Source: DATEOR01 sp046734455 (GTDB lineage Bacteria > Actinomycetota > Thermoleophilia > Gaiellales > Gaiellaceae). Taken from it: a stretch of 64,000 nt of DNA. The first letter of the stretch is position 1. Every line of letters begins with the position of its first letter. Made by a program: the position numbers and the translations under genes. Below are positions 40,209-49,813 of this stretch, in pieces. The stretch is from positions 1 through 64,000 of the forward strand of contig JBKPRJ010000028.1 in the NCBI GenBank assembly GCA_046734455.1, in the 5' to 3' direction. The notes beneath the pieces are model-generated. The model did not search any database. It had not been told where the DNA came from and saw nothing but the letters and a program-made list of their open reading frames with translations.

Positions 40209-42107
40209 CTACGTGACCACGATGAAGACGATGGCGAGGACGGCGAGACCGGCGGCGAGGGCGAAGGCGTACTCGCGGACGTAGCCGCTCTGGAGGGAGG
40301 AGAGACGGCGCGACGCGGCACGCACGCTCGACCCGAGCTCCCCGAGCGAGGAGAGGAAAAGCGGCTGCTCGACGTAGCGCGTGAGGAAGACCGCCTTACG
40401 CGAGGCGGGCTCGTAGAACGCAAGGTCGTAGGCCTCGTCGAAGTAGAACTTGTGCTCGAGCGTCCGCGCGGTCCATGGCCAGCGCGTCCGTGTCTTTTCC
40501 GGCACGTCGCTGGCCCGCCCGTACCAGAGCCAGGCCAGCCAGATGCCCGCGACGGCCAGCGCGAGCGAGGCCACCACCGAGAACGTGAACGTGAGTCCGG
40601 TCGCCTCTTCCGCCGATTCCGCGACCGGTTCGAGCCACTGGTTGACGAGGTCCCAGCCCCACGGAACCTGGAGCCACCCGCCGACGACCGAGAGGATGGC
40701 GAGGATCGCGACCGGCCAGGCCATCGCCAGCCCGCCCTCGAAGCGCTTCGTGTGGAGGTGCTCGCGGGCGAAGGGCGTCATCTCGCCCCAGAAGACGATG
40801 AAGAGCAGACGGAACGTGTAGAGCGCGGTCAGGAAGGCGCCGATCGCTCCGAAGGTCCAGAGGATCCACCCCAAAGTCCCCGCGTTCGCCGCCGCGCCGA
40901 GGATCGAGTCCTTGGAGAAGAACCCCGCGAAGGGTGGGATCGCCGCGAGCGCGAGGGCTCCGATCACGAAGGCGCGGTAGGTGAACGGCAGCGCGCGCCC
41001 GAGCCCGCCCATGCGGCGGATGTCCTGCTCGTCGGAGAGGGCGTGGATGACGATGCCGGCCGCCATGAAGAGGAGCGCCTTGAAGAAGGCGTGCGTCATC
41101 AGATGGAACATCCCGGGGCCGTACGCCCCGAGCCCGACGGCGACGAACATGTAGCCGATCTGGCTCATCGTCGAGTAGGCGATGACCCGCTTGATGTCCG
41201 TCTGCACGAGCGCGATGAGCCCGGCGAGGAGGATCGTGACTCCGCCCAGGATCCCCGCGAGGTCCTGGATATTCGGCGCCAGCTCGAACAGGACGTTCGT
41301 GCGGGCGATCAGGTAGACGCCGGCAGTCACCATCGTCGCTGCGTGGATGAGCGCGGAGACCGGGGTCGGGCCCTCCATCGCGTCCGGAAGCCAGGTGTGG
41401 AGGGGCACCTGTGCCGACTTGGCGACCGCGCCGCCGAGGAGGCCGAGTGCGATCAGCACGGCTGCGGCGCTCCCCTTCTCGACCACGTCGGAGCGGAGGA
41501 CCGCGTCGAACTCGACCGAGCCGGTGCGCTGGATGAGCAGGAAGATCGCGAGCGCGAAGGTCGCGTCGCCGAACGCGTTCATGATGAACGCCTTCTTGCC
41601 GGCCGCCACGGCCGAGGCGCGGTGGTGCCAGAAGTTGATCAGGAGGTAGGAGCTGAGGCCGACCATGCCCCAGCCCGCGAGCAGGAGCACGAGGTTCCCG
41701 GCCTCGACGAGCAGGAGCATCGAGAAGACGAAGAGCGCCTTGTAGGCGTGGTAACGCCGTTCCTCCGCGTCCCCGGCCATGTAGCCGACGGCGTAGGCGA
41801 GGATGAGGAAGCCGACGCCGCTGACGACGAGCATCATGAAGACCGAGAGCGGGTCGATCTGGATCTCGGCGCCGATCTTCAGGTTGCCCGCCGAGAGCCA
41901 CGTCCAGAGCGTCGAGGAGTGCGTTCGCTCCTCCGGGCTTTCGCCGAGCAGCACCGCGAAGACGACCACCGAGCAGACGAAGGAGACGAGTGCCGAGCCG
42001 GCGGCCACGAAGCCGGCCACCGATCGGCTGATGCCCGTTCCCGCCAGGGCGATGAGCACGACCGCTGCCGCCGGGGCGAAGAGCGCGATCCAGGCGGCGG
42101 CGATCAT
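40209..42107 (-). CDS. nuoL: NADH-quinone oxidoreductase subunit L
   Basis: A 632-residue distal antiporter-like subunit with about 16 helices and the long lateral helix near the C-terminus. Diagnostic blocks are GWGMVGLSSYLLI, AKSAQVPLHTWLPDAMEGPT, AYSTMSQIGYM and the C-terminal FYFDEAYD that contacts the arm. The ATG overlaps the nuoK stop (ATGA). Confidence 0.96.
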   Translation of the reverse strand: MIAAAWIALFAPAAAVVLIALAGTGISRSVAGFVAAGSALVSFVCSVVVFAVLLGESPEERTHSSTLWTWLSAGNLKIGAEIQIDPLSVFMMLVVSGVGFLILAYAVGYMAGDAEERRYHAYKALFVFSMLLLVEAGNLVLLLAGWGMVGLSSYLLINFWHHRASAVAAGKKAFIMNAFGDATFALAIFLLIQRTGSVEFDAVLRSDVVEKGSAAAVLIALGLLGGAVAKSAQVPLHTWLPDAMEGPTPVSALIHAATMVTAGVYLIARTNVLFELAPNIQDLAGILGGVTILLAGLIALVQTDIKRVIAYSTMSQIGYMFVAVGLGAYGPGMFHLMTHAFFKALLFMAAGIVIHALSDEQDIRRMGGLGRALPFTYRAFVIGALALAAIPPFAGFFSKDSILGAAANAGTLGWILWTFGAIGAFLTALYTFRLLFIVFWGEMTPFAREHLHTKRFEGGLAMAWPVAILAILSVVGGWLQVPWGWDLVNQWLEPVAESAEEATGLTFTFSVVASLALAVAGIWLAWLWYGRASDVPEKTRTRWPWTARTLEHKFYFDEAYDLAFYEPASRKAVFLTRYVEQPLFLSSLGELGSSVRAASRRLSSLQSGYVREYAFALAAGLAVLAIVFIVVT

Positions 42108-42412
42108 CCGCGCAGAGTCGTCAGCTTGTCGACGTCGAGATCGACGTGCCGGCGCGAGACGGCGACGATGAGGCCGAGGCCGACGACCGCCTCCGCGGCG
42201 GCGACCACCATGACCGTCAGCGCGAAGATCTGTCCGCTGCCCGTGCCGGTCTGGCGCGCGAAGGCGATGAGGGCGAGGTTGCCCGCGTTCAGCATGATCT
42301 CGAGCGCGAGGAGGACGATCAGCGGGCTGCGGCGGATGAGCACGCCGAAGGCGCCCGTCGCGAAGAGGATCACGGAGAGGATCAGGTAGGCGGCGACGCC
42401 GGGACCGGGCAT
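42104..42412 (-). CDS. nuoK: NADH-quinone oxidoreductase subunit K
   Basis: A 102-residue subunit with three helices and the two conserved membrane glutamates (LLALEIMLNAGNLA and AAAEAVVGLGL). ATG 42412 overlaps the nuoJ stop as TGATG. Confidence 0.95.
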   Translation of the reverse strand: MPGPGVAAYLILSVILFATGAFGVLIRRSPLIVLLALEIMLNAGNLALIAFARQTGTGSGQIFALTVMVVAAAEAVVGLGLIVAVSRRHVDLDVDKLTTLRG

Positions 42413-42942
42413 CAGGAGCGGCTCTCCCTGGGCACGGCGCTTCCGAGGATGACTCCTCCCACCGCGGCGACGAGCAGGATGATGGACGTCACCTCGAAGG
42501 CGAGCAGGTGGTCGCCGAGGAAGAGCTGCCCGATCTGCGCGGGCGATCCGAAGCCGTCCTCGATCTCGGCCGAGGTCGAGAGCTGGTCGCCAGCCTTCAT
42601 GGCGATGACGACGACGATCTCGACGGCGATCGCCGCCGCGGCCACGCTCGCCGCCAGGGACTGCAGGCTCGGTCTGCCCGCCCACGGCGCGTCCGCGCGA
42701 CCACCGAGGTAGGCGATGACGAAGAGGAACATGACCACGACCGCACCGGCGTAGACGAGCACCTGGGCGGCCGCGACGAACTCGGCGGCGAGGAGCAGGT
42801 AGAGCACGGCCAGCGAGGCGAGGTTCCCGATCAGCGCGAGGGCGCTGTAGAAGGGGTTCTGGAAGAGGACGACCGCGATGCCGGAGGTGAGGAGCGAGAG
42901 CGCCGCGAGCACCCACACGACCCAGACGATGAACTCCTCCAC
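42412..42942 (-). CDS. nuoJ: NADH-quinone oxidoreductase subunit J
   Basis: A 176-residue subunit with five helices. ALALIGNLASLAVLYLLL, EFVAAAQVLVYAGAVVVMFLF and FEVTSIILLVAAVGG are typical; the VYAGAVVVMFLFV helix includes the pi-bulge region. GTG 42942 shares one base with the nuoI TAG. Confidence 0.93.
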   Translation of the reverse strand: MEEFIVWVVWVLAALSLLTSGIAVVLFQNPFYSALALIGNLASLAVLYLLLAAEFVAAAQVLVYAGAVVVMFLFVIAYLGGRADAPWAGRPSLQSLAASVAAAAIAVEIVVVIAMKAGDQLSTSAEIEDGFGSPAQIGQLFLGDHLLAFEVTSIILLVAAVGGVILGSAVPRESRS

Positions 42943-43439
42943 TAGGACTCCTTCCTCCACACGGACACAGGCGTGTCGTAGAGGTCGCGGTCGGCGACCG
43001 GGACGCGCTTCACCGGCGGGGCGAGCAGCATGTCCTTCGTGTAGATGAGATCGTCGCGTGAATACTCCGAGAGCTCGTATTCGGCTTCGAGCGTGATCGC
43101 ATCGAAGGGGCACGCGAGCTCGCAGTAGCCACAGAAGATGCAGCGCGAGAGGTTGATCTCGTAGATCCGCGCGTAGCGCTCGCCGGGCGAGACGCGGTTG
43201 TCGGCGGTGTTCTCGGCTGCCACGACGCGGATGCAGTCGGCCGGGCAGGCCGCCGCGCAGAGCGAGCAGCCGACGCACTTCTCTAGGCCGTTCTCGTGTC
43301 GCCAGAGGCGGTGCCGGCCGCGGAAGCGCGGATAGACCGGGCGCTTGTACTCCGGGTACTGCTGCGTGATCGGCTTCTTGAAGATCTGCCGGAACGTGAC
43401 GGCGAAGCCTTTGAGTGAGTCGAACGGCTGCGGGCTCAT
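42942..43439 (-). CDS. nuoI: NADH-quinone oxidoreductase subunit I (8Fe-8S ferredoxin type)
   Basis: A 165-residue subunit that carries clusters N6a and N6b near the quinone site. Two ferredoxin motifs are present, CVGCSLCAAACP and CIFCGYCELACP. The C-terminal extension (DMLLAPPVKRVPVADRD) is ordinary. ATG 43439 overlaps the nuoH stop (ATGA). Confidence 0.96.
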   Translation of the reverse strand: MSPQPFDSLKGFAVTFRQIFKKPITQQYPEYKRPVYPRFRGRHRLWRHENGLEKCVGCSLCAAACPADCIRVVAAENTADNRVSPGERYARIYEINLSRCIFCGYCELACPFDAITLEAEYELSEYSRDDLIYTKDMLLAPPVKRVPVADRDLYDTPVSVWRKES

Positions 43440-44431
43440 ACGAGGGCCACCAGGATCGCGGTCACGAGGGCGTTCAGCGTCGCGACGGGGAGGAGCACCT
43501 TCCAGCCGAAGCGCATGAGCTGGTCGTACCGAAGGCGCGGGAGCGTGGCCCGCAGCCAGATGAAGACGAAGAGGAAGGCACCGAGCTTGATCAGGAACCA
43601 GATCGGCCCCGGCAGCCAGGGTCCGCCCCAGCCGCCGAAGAACAGCGTCACCGCGAGTCCCGAGAGCGTGATCATGTTGATGTACTCAGCCGTCGAGTAG
43701 AGCCCGAAGCGCATGCCGCTGTACTCGGTGTGGTAGCCGGCGACGAGCTCCTGCTCGGCCTCGGGGAGGTCGAAGGGCGGCCGGTTCGTCTCCGCGATCC
43801 CGGCGACGAAGAAGACGAGGAGCCCGACGAACTGCGGCGCCGCAAACCAGATCGTCTCCTGCTGCTTCTCGGCGATGTCGACGAGCGAAAGCGACTGGCC
43901 CATGATCACCACGCCGAGCACCGAGAGCGCGAGCGACACCTCATAGGAGACGAGCTGCGCGGCCGTGCGCATCGAGCCGAGCAGCGAGTACTTCGACTCG
44001 CTCGCCCAGCCTCCGACGAGGAAGGCGTAGATGCCGATCGCCCCGAGCGCGAAGATCAGGAGCAGGCCGATGGAGACATTGGCGATCCAGCCGGTGATGT
44101 CGTAGTCGCCGACGTGCCAGACGCCGCCGAATGGAATGACGCTGAAGGCGGCCAGTGCGGTGAAGCCCGCGACCGCGGGGGCGGCGATGTAGAGGAAGTC
44201 GATCGCGCTCGCCGGGAAGAAGCTCTCCTTGCGCAGGAGCTTCACGAGGTCGGCGATCGGCTGCAGGAGGCCGAAGGGGCCGGCCCGGTTCGGGCCGTAG
44301 CGCAGCTGCATCCGTCCGAGCAGCTTGCGCTCGAGCCAGGTCGAGTACGCGAATGCGGCCATGACGAGGTTGATGACGACGAGCGCCTTGATCACGTCGA
44401 TCCACCACGGCTGATTGAGGTTTCCGTCCAT
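43436..44431 (-). CDS. nuoH: NADH-quinone oxidoreductase subunit H
   Basis: A 331-residue membrane subunit that forms the quinone channel. Characteristic blocks are RYGPNRAGPFGLLQP, AEQELVAGYHTEYSGMRF and YGDQLM-like RYDQLMRFGWK. About eight helices. ATG 44431 shares one base with the nuoG stop (TGATG). Confidence 0.96.
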   Translation of the reverse strand: MDGNLNQPWWIDVIKALVVINLVMAAFAYSTWLERKLLGRMQLRYGPNRAGPFGLLQPIADLVKLLRKESFFPASAIDFLYIAAPAVAGFTALAAFSVIPFGGVWHVGDYDITGWIANVSIGLLLIFALGAIGIYAFLVGGWASESKYSLLGSMRTAAQLVSYEVSLALSVLGVVIMGQSLSLVDIAEKQQETIWFAAPQFVGLLVFFVAGIAETNRPPFDLPEAEQELVAGYHTEYSGMRFGLYSTAEYINMITLSGLAVTLFFGGWGGPWLPGPIWFLIKLGAFLFVFIWLRATLPRLRYDQLMRFGWKVLLPVATLNALVTAILVALV

Positions 44432-46599
44432 CAGCCGCCCGTCACCTGGACGCGGTCGTGCAGGCCCTCGGCGTGCTCGGACGGGATCCGGACGACGCCC
44501 GCGCGCAGGCGTCGGTTCACGCGCGCCCGGAGCGTCTTGCTGGTGCCGTTCGACTGCACGATGACGTCGGCGCCGGGCTCGATCCCGCGCTTGACGGCGT
44601 CCTCGTAGGCGAGCTCGACCTCGGCCACGGGGCGCTGGAACTGGAGCTGCTCGACGCGCTCGACGGCCGGGCCGGTGAAGAGCGAGCGGTAGCGGACGAG
44701 CGCGAGGCCCGGTCCGCTTCCCCTGGGAGCCGTGGCCTTGGGCGTGGAGTCGGCGGGCTCTGCGGCTTCGGTCTCGGGGAGCGGGGCGTGGTCCTCGGGC
44801 AGCATCCCCGGCCAGGGGTCGACGTCGACGCCGAAGCGAGCGGCGAGCTGGGCGAAGAAGACGAGCTCGTCCTCATTCGGCGGGGCGACCGTGCGGCGCT
44901 GCCGCTGCGGCCGGCCTTCGAGGTTCACCGTCGTCCCGTCCCGCTCGAGGTAGCTCGTGCCCGGGACGACGAGATGGGACCAGAGCGTTCCCTCCGATTC
45001 GAACATCGCAGTCGTGAGGACGAACTTCGCGCGCTCGGCCAGCTCGCGAACGGCCGGTCTCCCCGCAGCCTCGTCACCGGAGACGATCAGCGCGCCGATC
45101 TCGCCTGCGGGCACCGAGCCGGGCTCCCCCCAGGCGGAGGCGACCCCGCGCCCGTTCGGCGTGCGGGGGAGGAAGTAGACGGACGCCTTCGGGCCGAGGC
45201 TCTCTGCCAGTGCGATCGCATGGGCCCCACCGGTGGGATCGTCCTCCGACCAGACGATCGCGACGCGGTCGGCGCCGTCGATGCTTGCTTTCGCATCGCT
45301 GAGCTCGGACGCCGGGCTCTCAGTGCGGAGCTGGGCTGCCGCCCAGGCCGCGCTTCCCGGCCGAAGCGCGACCGAGCCGGCAGGGTTCAGCGTGATCACC
45401 TCGGCGCCTCCACGGCGCGCGGCGCGCAGCCAGAGGTCGAGCACCGGCGCGCGCTCGACGACGGGCTCGTCGCCGAAGACCAGGCAGACGTCGGCGTCGC
45501 GGATCGCCGAGATCGGAGCGCGGAAGCGGTCGAGGCTGGGATGGAAGATGTCGGGCAGGAGGGCGCTGCCCCCGCCGAGCCCCTCCTTCACGAGTCGGCT
45601 GATCGCCGTGACCTCCTCGACGGTCTCGCTGCCCGAGAAGGCGACGACGACGGGCCCGCCTGCCTCCTCGAGCCCGCGCTCCGCCTCGTCGACGGCCTCC
45701 TCCCAGGAAACTGGCTCGAAGCCGCGCCGGCGCACGCGGCGCCGCGGGACCGTGATCCGGTCTTCCGCCTGCAGGTGCGAGTACGCGAACCGCCCTTTGT
45801 CGCAGAGCCAGCCCTCGTCCACCTCCGCGTGGTTGCGGGAGAGGATGCGCTGCACCTTGCCCTCGCGCGTGGTTGTCCAGGTGTTGCAACCGACCGGGCA
45901 GAGACCGCACACGGTGGGCACGTTCTGGATCTCCCATGGCCGCGCGCGGAAGCGATACGTCGTCGACGTGAGGGCGCCGACCGGGCAGAGCTCGAGGACG
46001 TTGCCGGAGAAGTGCGCCCGGTAGGGCTCGTCTTCGAAGGTGGCGATGATCGAGCCGGCGCCGCGGTTGATCGCAACGAGCTGGCCGTCCTCGGCGACGG
46101 TCTCCGAAAAGCGCGTGCAGCGGTAACAGAGGATGCAGCGCTCGCGGTCGAGCGCGATCAGCGGTGAGACCGGGATCGGCTTGTCGAAGGTGCGCTTGGG
46201 GAACCGCATGCGCGTCGCGCCGGGGCCCCAGCGGAACGTCAGGTCCTGGAGGGGGCATTCGCCGCCCTTGTCACAGTCCGGGCAGTCGAGTGGATGGTTG
46301 ATGAGGATGAACTCGAGCACCGCGTTCTGGCCCTCGGCCGCCTTGGCGCTCGTCTGCGCCGTCGAGAGGACGAGCCCGTCCTGGGCCGTGAGGGTGCAGG
46401 CGGCCTGGAGCTTCGGCATGCCCTCGACCTCGCAGAGGCACATGCGGCAGGCGCCGACGGGCGCGCCGAGCCGCGGCTCGTAACAGAAGACCGGGATCTC
46501 GATGCCGGCCTCGAGCGCGGTCTCCACCAGCCCCTGGCCCTTAGGGACCTGGATCTCGCGGCCGTCGATGGTGACGGTGACGAGCTCGGGAGCGCTCAT
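44431..46599 (-). CDS. nuoG: NADH-quinone oxidoreductase subunit G
   Basis: A 722-residue peripheral-arm subunit. The N-terminal ferredoxin motif binds the [2Fe-2S] cluster (CYEP, GACRMCLCEVEG, then C). HPLDCPDCDKGGECPL binds N5 with a His ligand, and CILCYRCTRF with CPVGAL binds N4. A C-x2-C-x3-C-x27-C set (CGLCPVGC to WLCDKGRF) matches the extra N7 cluster known from E. coli and Thermus. The remainder is a degenerate molybdopterin-oxidoreductase domain without cofactor residues. Its ATG overlaps the stop of a 38-codon ORF. Confidence 0.95.
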   Translation of the reverse strand: MSAPELVTVTIDGREIQVPKGQGLVETALEAGIEIPVFCYEPRLGAPVGACRMCLCEVEGMPKLQAACTLTAQDGLVLSTAQTSAKAAEGQNAVLEFILINHPLDCPDCDKGGECPLQDLTFRWGPGATRMRFPKRTFDKPIPVSPLIALDRERCILCYRCTRFSETVAEDGQLVAINRGAGSIIATFEDEPYRAHFSGNVLELCPVGALTSTTYRFRARPWEIQNVPTVCGLCPVGCNTWTTTREGKVQRILSRNHAEVDEGWLCDKGRFAYSHLQAEDRITVPRRRVRRRGFEPVSWEEAVDEAERGLEEAGGPVVVAFSGSETVEEVTAISRLVKEGLGGGSALLPDIFHPSLDRFRAPISAIRDADVCLVFGDEPVVERAPVLDLWLRAARRGGAEVITLNPAGSVALRPGSAAWAAAQLRTESPASELSDAKASIDGADRVAIVWSEDDPTGGAHAIALAESLGPKASVYFLPRTPNGRGVASAWGEPGSVPAGEIGALIVSGDEAAGRPAVRELAERAKFVLTTAMFESEGTLWSHLVVPGTSYLERDGTTVNLEGRPQRQRRTVAPPNEDELVFFAQLAARFGVDVDPWPGMLPEDHAPLPETEAAEPADSTPKATAPRGSGPGLALVRYRSLFTGPAVERVEQLQFQRPVAEVELAYEDAVKRGIEPGADVIVQSNGTSKTLRARVNRRLRAGVVRIPSEHAEGLHDRVQVTGG

Positions 46600-46712
46600 C
46601 GGCTCAGTTCCTCGACGAACCGCGCCTCCCGCGTGCGCGGAAGGGCGGTACGCTCGAAGCGGGTGGTGGTCTGGGGTGGCCCCGCTGGACTCGTCTGAAA
46701 CGGCCTTGTCAC
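46596..46712 (-). CDS. 38-codon ORF between nuoF and nuoG
   Basis: A 38-residue ORF that fills exactly the gap between nuoF and nuoG. GTG 46712 overlaps the nuoF TGA (GTGA) and its TGA overlaps the nuoG ATG (ATGA). The peptide is basic and Pro/Thr/Arg-rich (VTRPFQTSPAGPP, then TRFERTALPRTREARF) with no membrane helix. It could be a real small complex I accessory peptide or simply a coupling ORF that carries ribosomes to nuoG. Confidence 0.5.
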   Translation of the reverse strand: MTRPFQTSPAGPPQTTTRFERTALPRTREARFVEELSR

Positions 46713-48076
46713 GCCGGCACCTCGATGTCGGCGCGGATTCGGGCGTGGTGCTGGTCGACCGGCGCCATCACGCCGTCGAGCGTCGAGTCGCCTCCGAATG
46801 GGCAGCCGCCCTCGTCGATGTGGCGCTGGTACTCGTCCCGGAACTTCGCCACGTAGCTCGCCACGGGCATCGCGGCTGCATCGCCGAGGGGACAGAGACA
46901 GTTGCCGAGAATCCGGTCGCAGACGTTCAGGAGCAGGTCGAGCTCGCCCTGGGAGGCCTCGCCGTCCTCGATCTTCCGGAGGATGGAGACCATCCAGCGC
47001 GTTCCCTCGCGACACGGCGTGCACTTGCCGCACGACTCGTGCATGTAGAACTGGGCGACGCGCAGGCCGAGCTGCACCATGCAGCAGCGGTCGTCCATGA
47101 CGATGACCGCGCCGGAGCCGAGCATCGTGCCGCGCGCGGCCATCGCGTCGAAGTCGAGTGCCGTGTCGACCTCGTCGGCGGTCAGGACCGGTACGGACGA
47201 GCCGCCCGGGATGATCGCCTTCAGCTCGCGCCCGTCGGGAATGCCGCCGCCGATGTCGTAGATCAATTCGCGCAGGTTGGTGCCGAGCTCGACCTCGTAG
47301 TTGCCGCCGTTCACGACGTTGCCGGAGAGCGAAAAGAGCCGCGTGCCCCGCGAGTTCTCGACGCCGAGCTTCGCGTACTCGGCACCGCCGATCTCGAGGA
47401 TCTTCGGGACGGTGGCGAGGGTCTCGACGTTGTTGATCAGGGTCGGTGAGGCGTAGACGCCCGAGATAGCGGGGAACGGAGGTTTCGAGCGCGGCTGGCC
47501 GCGCTTGCCCTCGAGCGACTCGAGGAGGGCCGTCTCCTCGCCGCAGATGTAGGCGCCCGCGCCGCGGTGGACGACGACCGTGAGATCCCATCCCGACCCG
47601 AGCACGTTCGGCCCCACGAACCCGGCCTCGCGCGCCTCCTCGAGGGCGTCGCGGAGGATCTCGAACTCGGTCAGGTACTCGCCGCGGATATAGATGAACG
47701 CCGTGTTCGCCCCGATGACGCGCGCCGCGATCGCGCAGCCCTCGATGTACAGGTGCGGGAGGCGGGCGATGATCTCGCGGTCCTTGAACGTGCCGGGCTC
47801 GGACTCGTCCGCGTTCGAGACGAGGTAGATCGGCTTGGCGCTCTCCTCCGGCTTGGGCAGGAAGCTCGCTTTGCGCCCCATCGGGAAGCCGGCGCCGCCC
47901 CGGCCGCGGACATCTGCGGTGAGGAGCTCGTCGAGGACGGCCTCCCGCTTCATCTTCAGGGCTTTCTTGAGGGACTTGTAGCCGCCGACCTTCTGGTACT
48001 CGTCGAGCTTGGTCAGGTCGCGCCCCTCCGCCTTGGCGAAAAGGAGCTTCGTCTGCGCCTCCTTAGTCAGAGCCAT
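46709..48076 (-). CDS. nuoF: NADH-quinone oxidoreductase subunit F (NADH and FMN binding)
   Basis: A 455-residue flavoprotein that oxidises NADH. The NADH/FMN loop is RGRGGAGFPMGRK (about residues 57-69), GAGAYICGEETALLESLEG binds FMN, and the N3 [4Fe-4S] ligands are SCGKCTPCREG plus a later Cys in NCLCPLGD. The C-terminus is slightly longer than usual (GGDSTLDGVMAPVDQHH). It overlaps nuoE by 14 nt. Confidence 0.96.
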   Translation of the reverse strand: MALTKEAQTKLLFAKAEGRDLTKLDEYQKVGGYKSLKKALKMKREAVLDELLTADVRGRGGAGFPMGRKASFLPKPEESAKPIYLVSNADESEPGTFKDREIIARLPHLYIEGCAIAARVIGANTAFIYIRGEYLTEFEILRDALEEAREAGFVGPNVLGSGWDLTVVVHRGAGAYICGEETALLESLEGKRGQPRSKPPFPAISGVYASPTLINNVETLATVPKILEIGGAEYAKLGVENSRGTRLFSLSGNVVNGGNYEVELGTNLRELIYDIGGGIPDGRELKAIIPGGSSVPVLTADEVDTALDFDAMAARGTMLGSGAVIVMDDRCCMVQLGLRVAQFYMHESCGKCTPCREGTRWMVSILRKIEDGEASQGELDLLLNVCDRILGNCLCPLGDAAAMPVASYVAKFRDEYQRHIDEGGCPFGGDSTLDGVMAPVDQHHARIRADIEVPA

Positions 48077-48539
48077 CGCGGAGCTCCTCGACGATGCCGG
48101 GCACGTCCTCGGGACGGACGGGCTCGCGGTAGCGGTGGTCGACCGAGACGACGGTGCCCCAGCCGCACCCGCCCGCGCATTCGATGGTGCGCAACGTGAA
48201 CTCGCCGTCGTCGGTCGTCTCGCCCGCCTGGACGCCGAGCTCGGACTGGAAAGCCTCGAGCACCTGCTGCGCGCCCACGAGGGCGCAGGAGATGTTGGTG
48301 CAGACCTCGATCATGTGCCGGCCGACGGGCTCGAGGTGGAACATGTCGTAGAAGCTCGCGACCGCCTTGCAGTAGGCGGGCGTGAGATCGAGAGCCTCGC
48401 CGACCTCGCGGAACGCGTCGGGAGGGAGCCAGCCGTAGCGCTCCTGGGCGAGCCGGAGGGCAGGCATGACCGCCGAGCGCGGCTGTGGGTAGCGGGCCGC
48501 GAGCTCCTGGATCTCGTCGTAGAGCGCGTTCGCCGCCAT
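48063..48539 (-). CDS. nuoE: NADH-quinone oxidoreductase subunit E (24 kDa, 2Fe-2S)
   Basis: A 158-residue thioredoxin-fold subunit binding the N1a cluster. Ligands are CTNISC (C-x4-C) and CAGGC (C-x3-C). The N-terminal helical bundle (PALRLAQERYGWLPPDAF) matches the family. ATG 48539 shares one base with the nuoD stop. Confidence 0.95.
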   Translation of the reverse strand: MAANALYDEIQELAARYPQPRSAVMPALRLAQERYGWLPPDAFREVGEALDLTPAYCKAVASFYDMFHLEPVGRHMIEVCTNISCALVGAQQVLEAFQSELGVQAGETTDDGEFTLRTIECAGGCGWGTVVSVDHRYREPVRPEDVPGIVEELRDGSD

Positions 48540-49813
48540 CAGCGGTCGCAGTCGCCCATGACCGTGTCGAGGGAGCCGAGGATGGCGATCAGGTCGGCGA
48601 CGAGCGAGCCTCTGACCGTCGTCGCTGTCGCCTCGAGCGCCACGAACGAGGGTGCGCGGAACTTGACGCGCCACGGCTTCGAGCCACCGTCGGAGACGAG
48701 GTAGCAGCCGAGCTCACCGCGGGCCGACTCGACGGCGACGTAGACCTCCCCCGCCGGCACCCGGTAGCCCTCGGTCACGAGCTTGAAATGGTGGATCAGG
48801 CTCTCCATGGACGTGTGCAGCTCGTGCCTTGGCGGGAGGACGATCTTCCGGTCGTCCACGATCCACGGCCCCTCGGGCATACCGTCGAGGCACTGCTGGA
48901 CGATGCGCGTCGACTCGCGCATCTCGTCCATGCGCACCTTGTAGCGGTCGTAGACGTCCCCGTTGAAGTAGACGGGCACGTTGAAGTCGACCTCGTCGTA
49001 GGCGAGATAGGGCTGGACCTTACGAAGATCCCAGTCGACCCCGGACGCGCGCAGCACCGGGCCCGATTGCCCGAGCGCGATCGCGTCCTCGGCGGAAAGG
49101 AGGCCGATCCCCTTCGTCCGCTCGAGCCAGATCGCCTGGCGGTCGAGAAGCGCCTCGTACTCGTCGACCTTGCCGGGGAACATGTCCGCGAACTTGCGGC
49201 ACTCCGTGTAGAAGCCGGGCGGGATGTCCTCGGCGAGCCCGCCGGCCTGGAAGTAGCGCGTGTGCATGCGGACGCCGGTGACGAGCTCGAAGAGGTCGAG
49301 GACGGCGTCGCGCTCGCGGAAGCAGTACCAGAGGAGCGAGATCGCGCCGAGCTCGAGGGCGCCCGTGCCCAGCCAGATGAGATGGGAGTGGATGCGGGAG
49401 AGCTCGCAGAGGAGCGTGCGCATCCAGGTCGCCTTCGGCGGCGGCTGGACGCCGAGGAGCTTCTCGATCGCGAGGACGAAGGCGAGCTCGTTGATCTGGA
49501 AGGAGAGGTAGTCGATCCGCTCCGGATACGTGATGGCCTTCCACCACGTCTTCTGCTCCATGTTCTTCTCGAAGCCGGTGTGGAGGTAGCCGATGACCGC
49601 CTCGACGCCCTCGACCCGCTCGCCGTTCAGCTCCACGATCAGGCGGAGAACTCCGTGCGTCGACGGGTGGTTCGGGCCGAAGTTGACCTCGAGAATGTCG
49701 CCCTCCTCGCGGAGAGCGGGGTCGACCTGGAGCACCGAGGGGATCGGGCTCGGGATCCGCGTGCCCCCGTAGATCGGGGCCTGCCGGCTTCGTCGTGCCG
49801 CGGTGGTGGCCAT
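48539..49813 (-). CDS. nuoD: NADH-quinone oxidoreductase subunit D (49 kDa)
   Basis: A 424-residue quinone-site subunit derived from the hydrogenase large subunit. NFGPNHPSTHGVLRLIVEL includes the quinone-contacting His, with GYLHTGFEKNME and the C-terminal IAILGSLDTVMGDCDR. ATG 49813 fits well although a 30-residue basic leader precedes the conserved region. It shares one base with the nuoC stop. Confidence 0.96.
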   Translation of the reverse strand: MATTAARRSRQAPIYGGTRIPSPIPSVLQVDPALREEGDILEVNFGPNHPSTHGVLRLIVELNGERVEGVEAVIGYLHTGFEKNMEQKTWWKAITYPERIDYLSFQINELAFVLAIEKLLGVQPPPKATWMRTLLCELSRIHSHLIWLGTGALELGAISLLWYCFRERDAVLDLFELVTGVRMHTRYFQAGGLAEDIPPGFYTECRKFADMFPGKVDEYEALLDRQAIWLERTKGIGLLSAEDAIALGQSGPVLRASGVDWDLRKVQPYLAYDEVDFNVPVYFNGDVYDRYKVRMDEMRESTRIVQQCLDGMPEGPWIVDDRKIVLPPRHELHTSMESLIHHFKLVTEGYRVPAGEVYVAVESARGELGCYLVSDGGSKPWRVKFRAPSFVALEATATTVRGSLVADLIAILGSLDTVMGDCDR

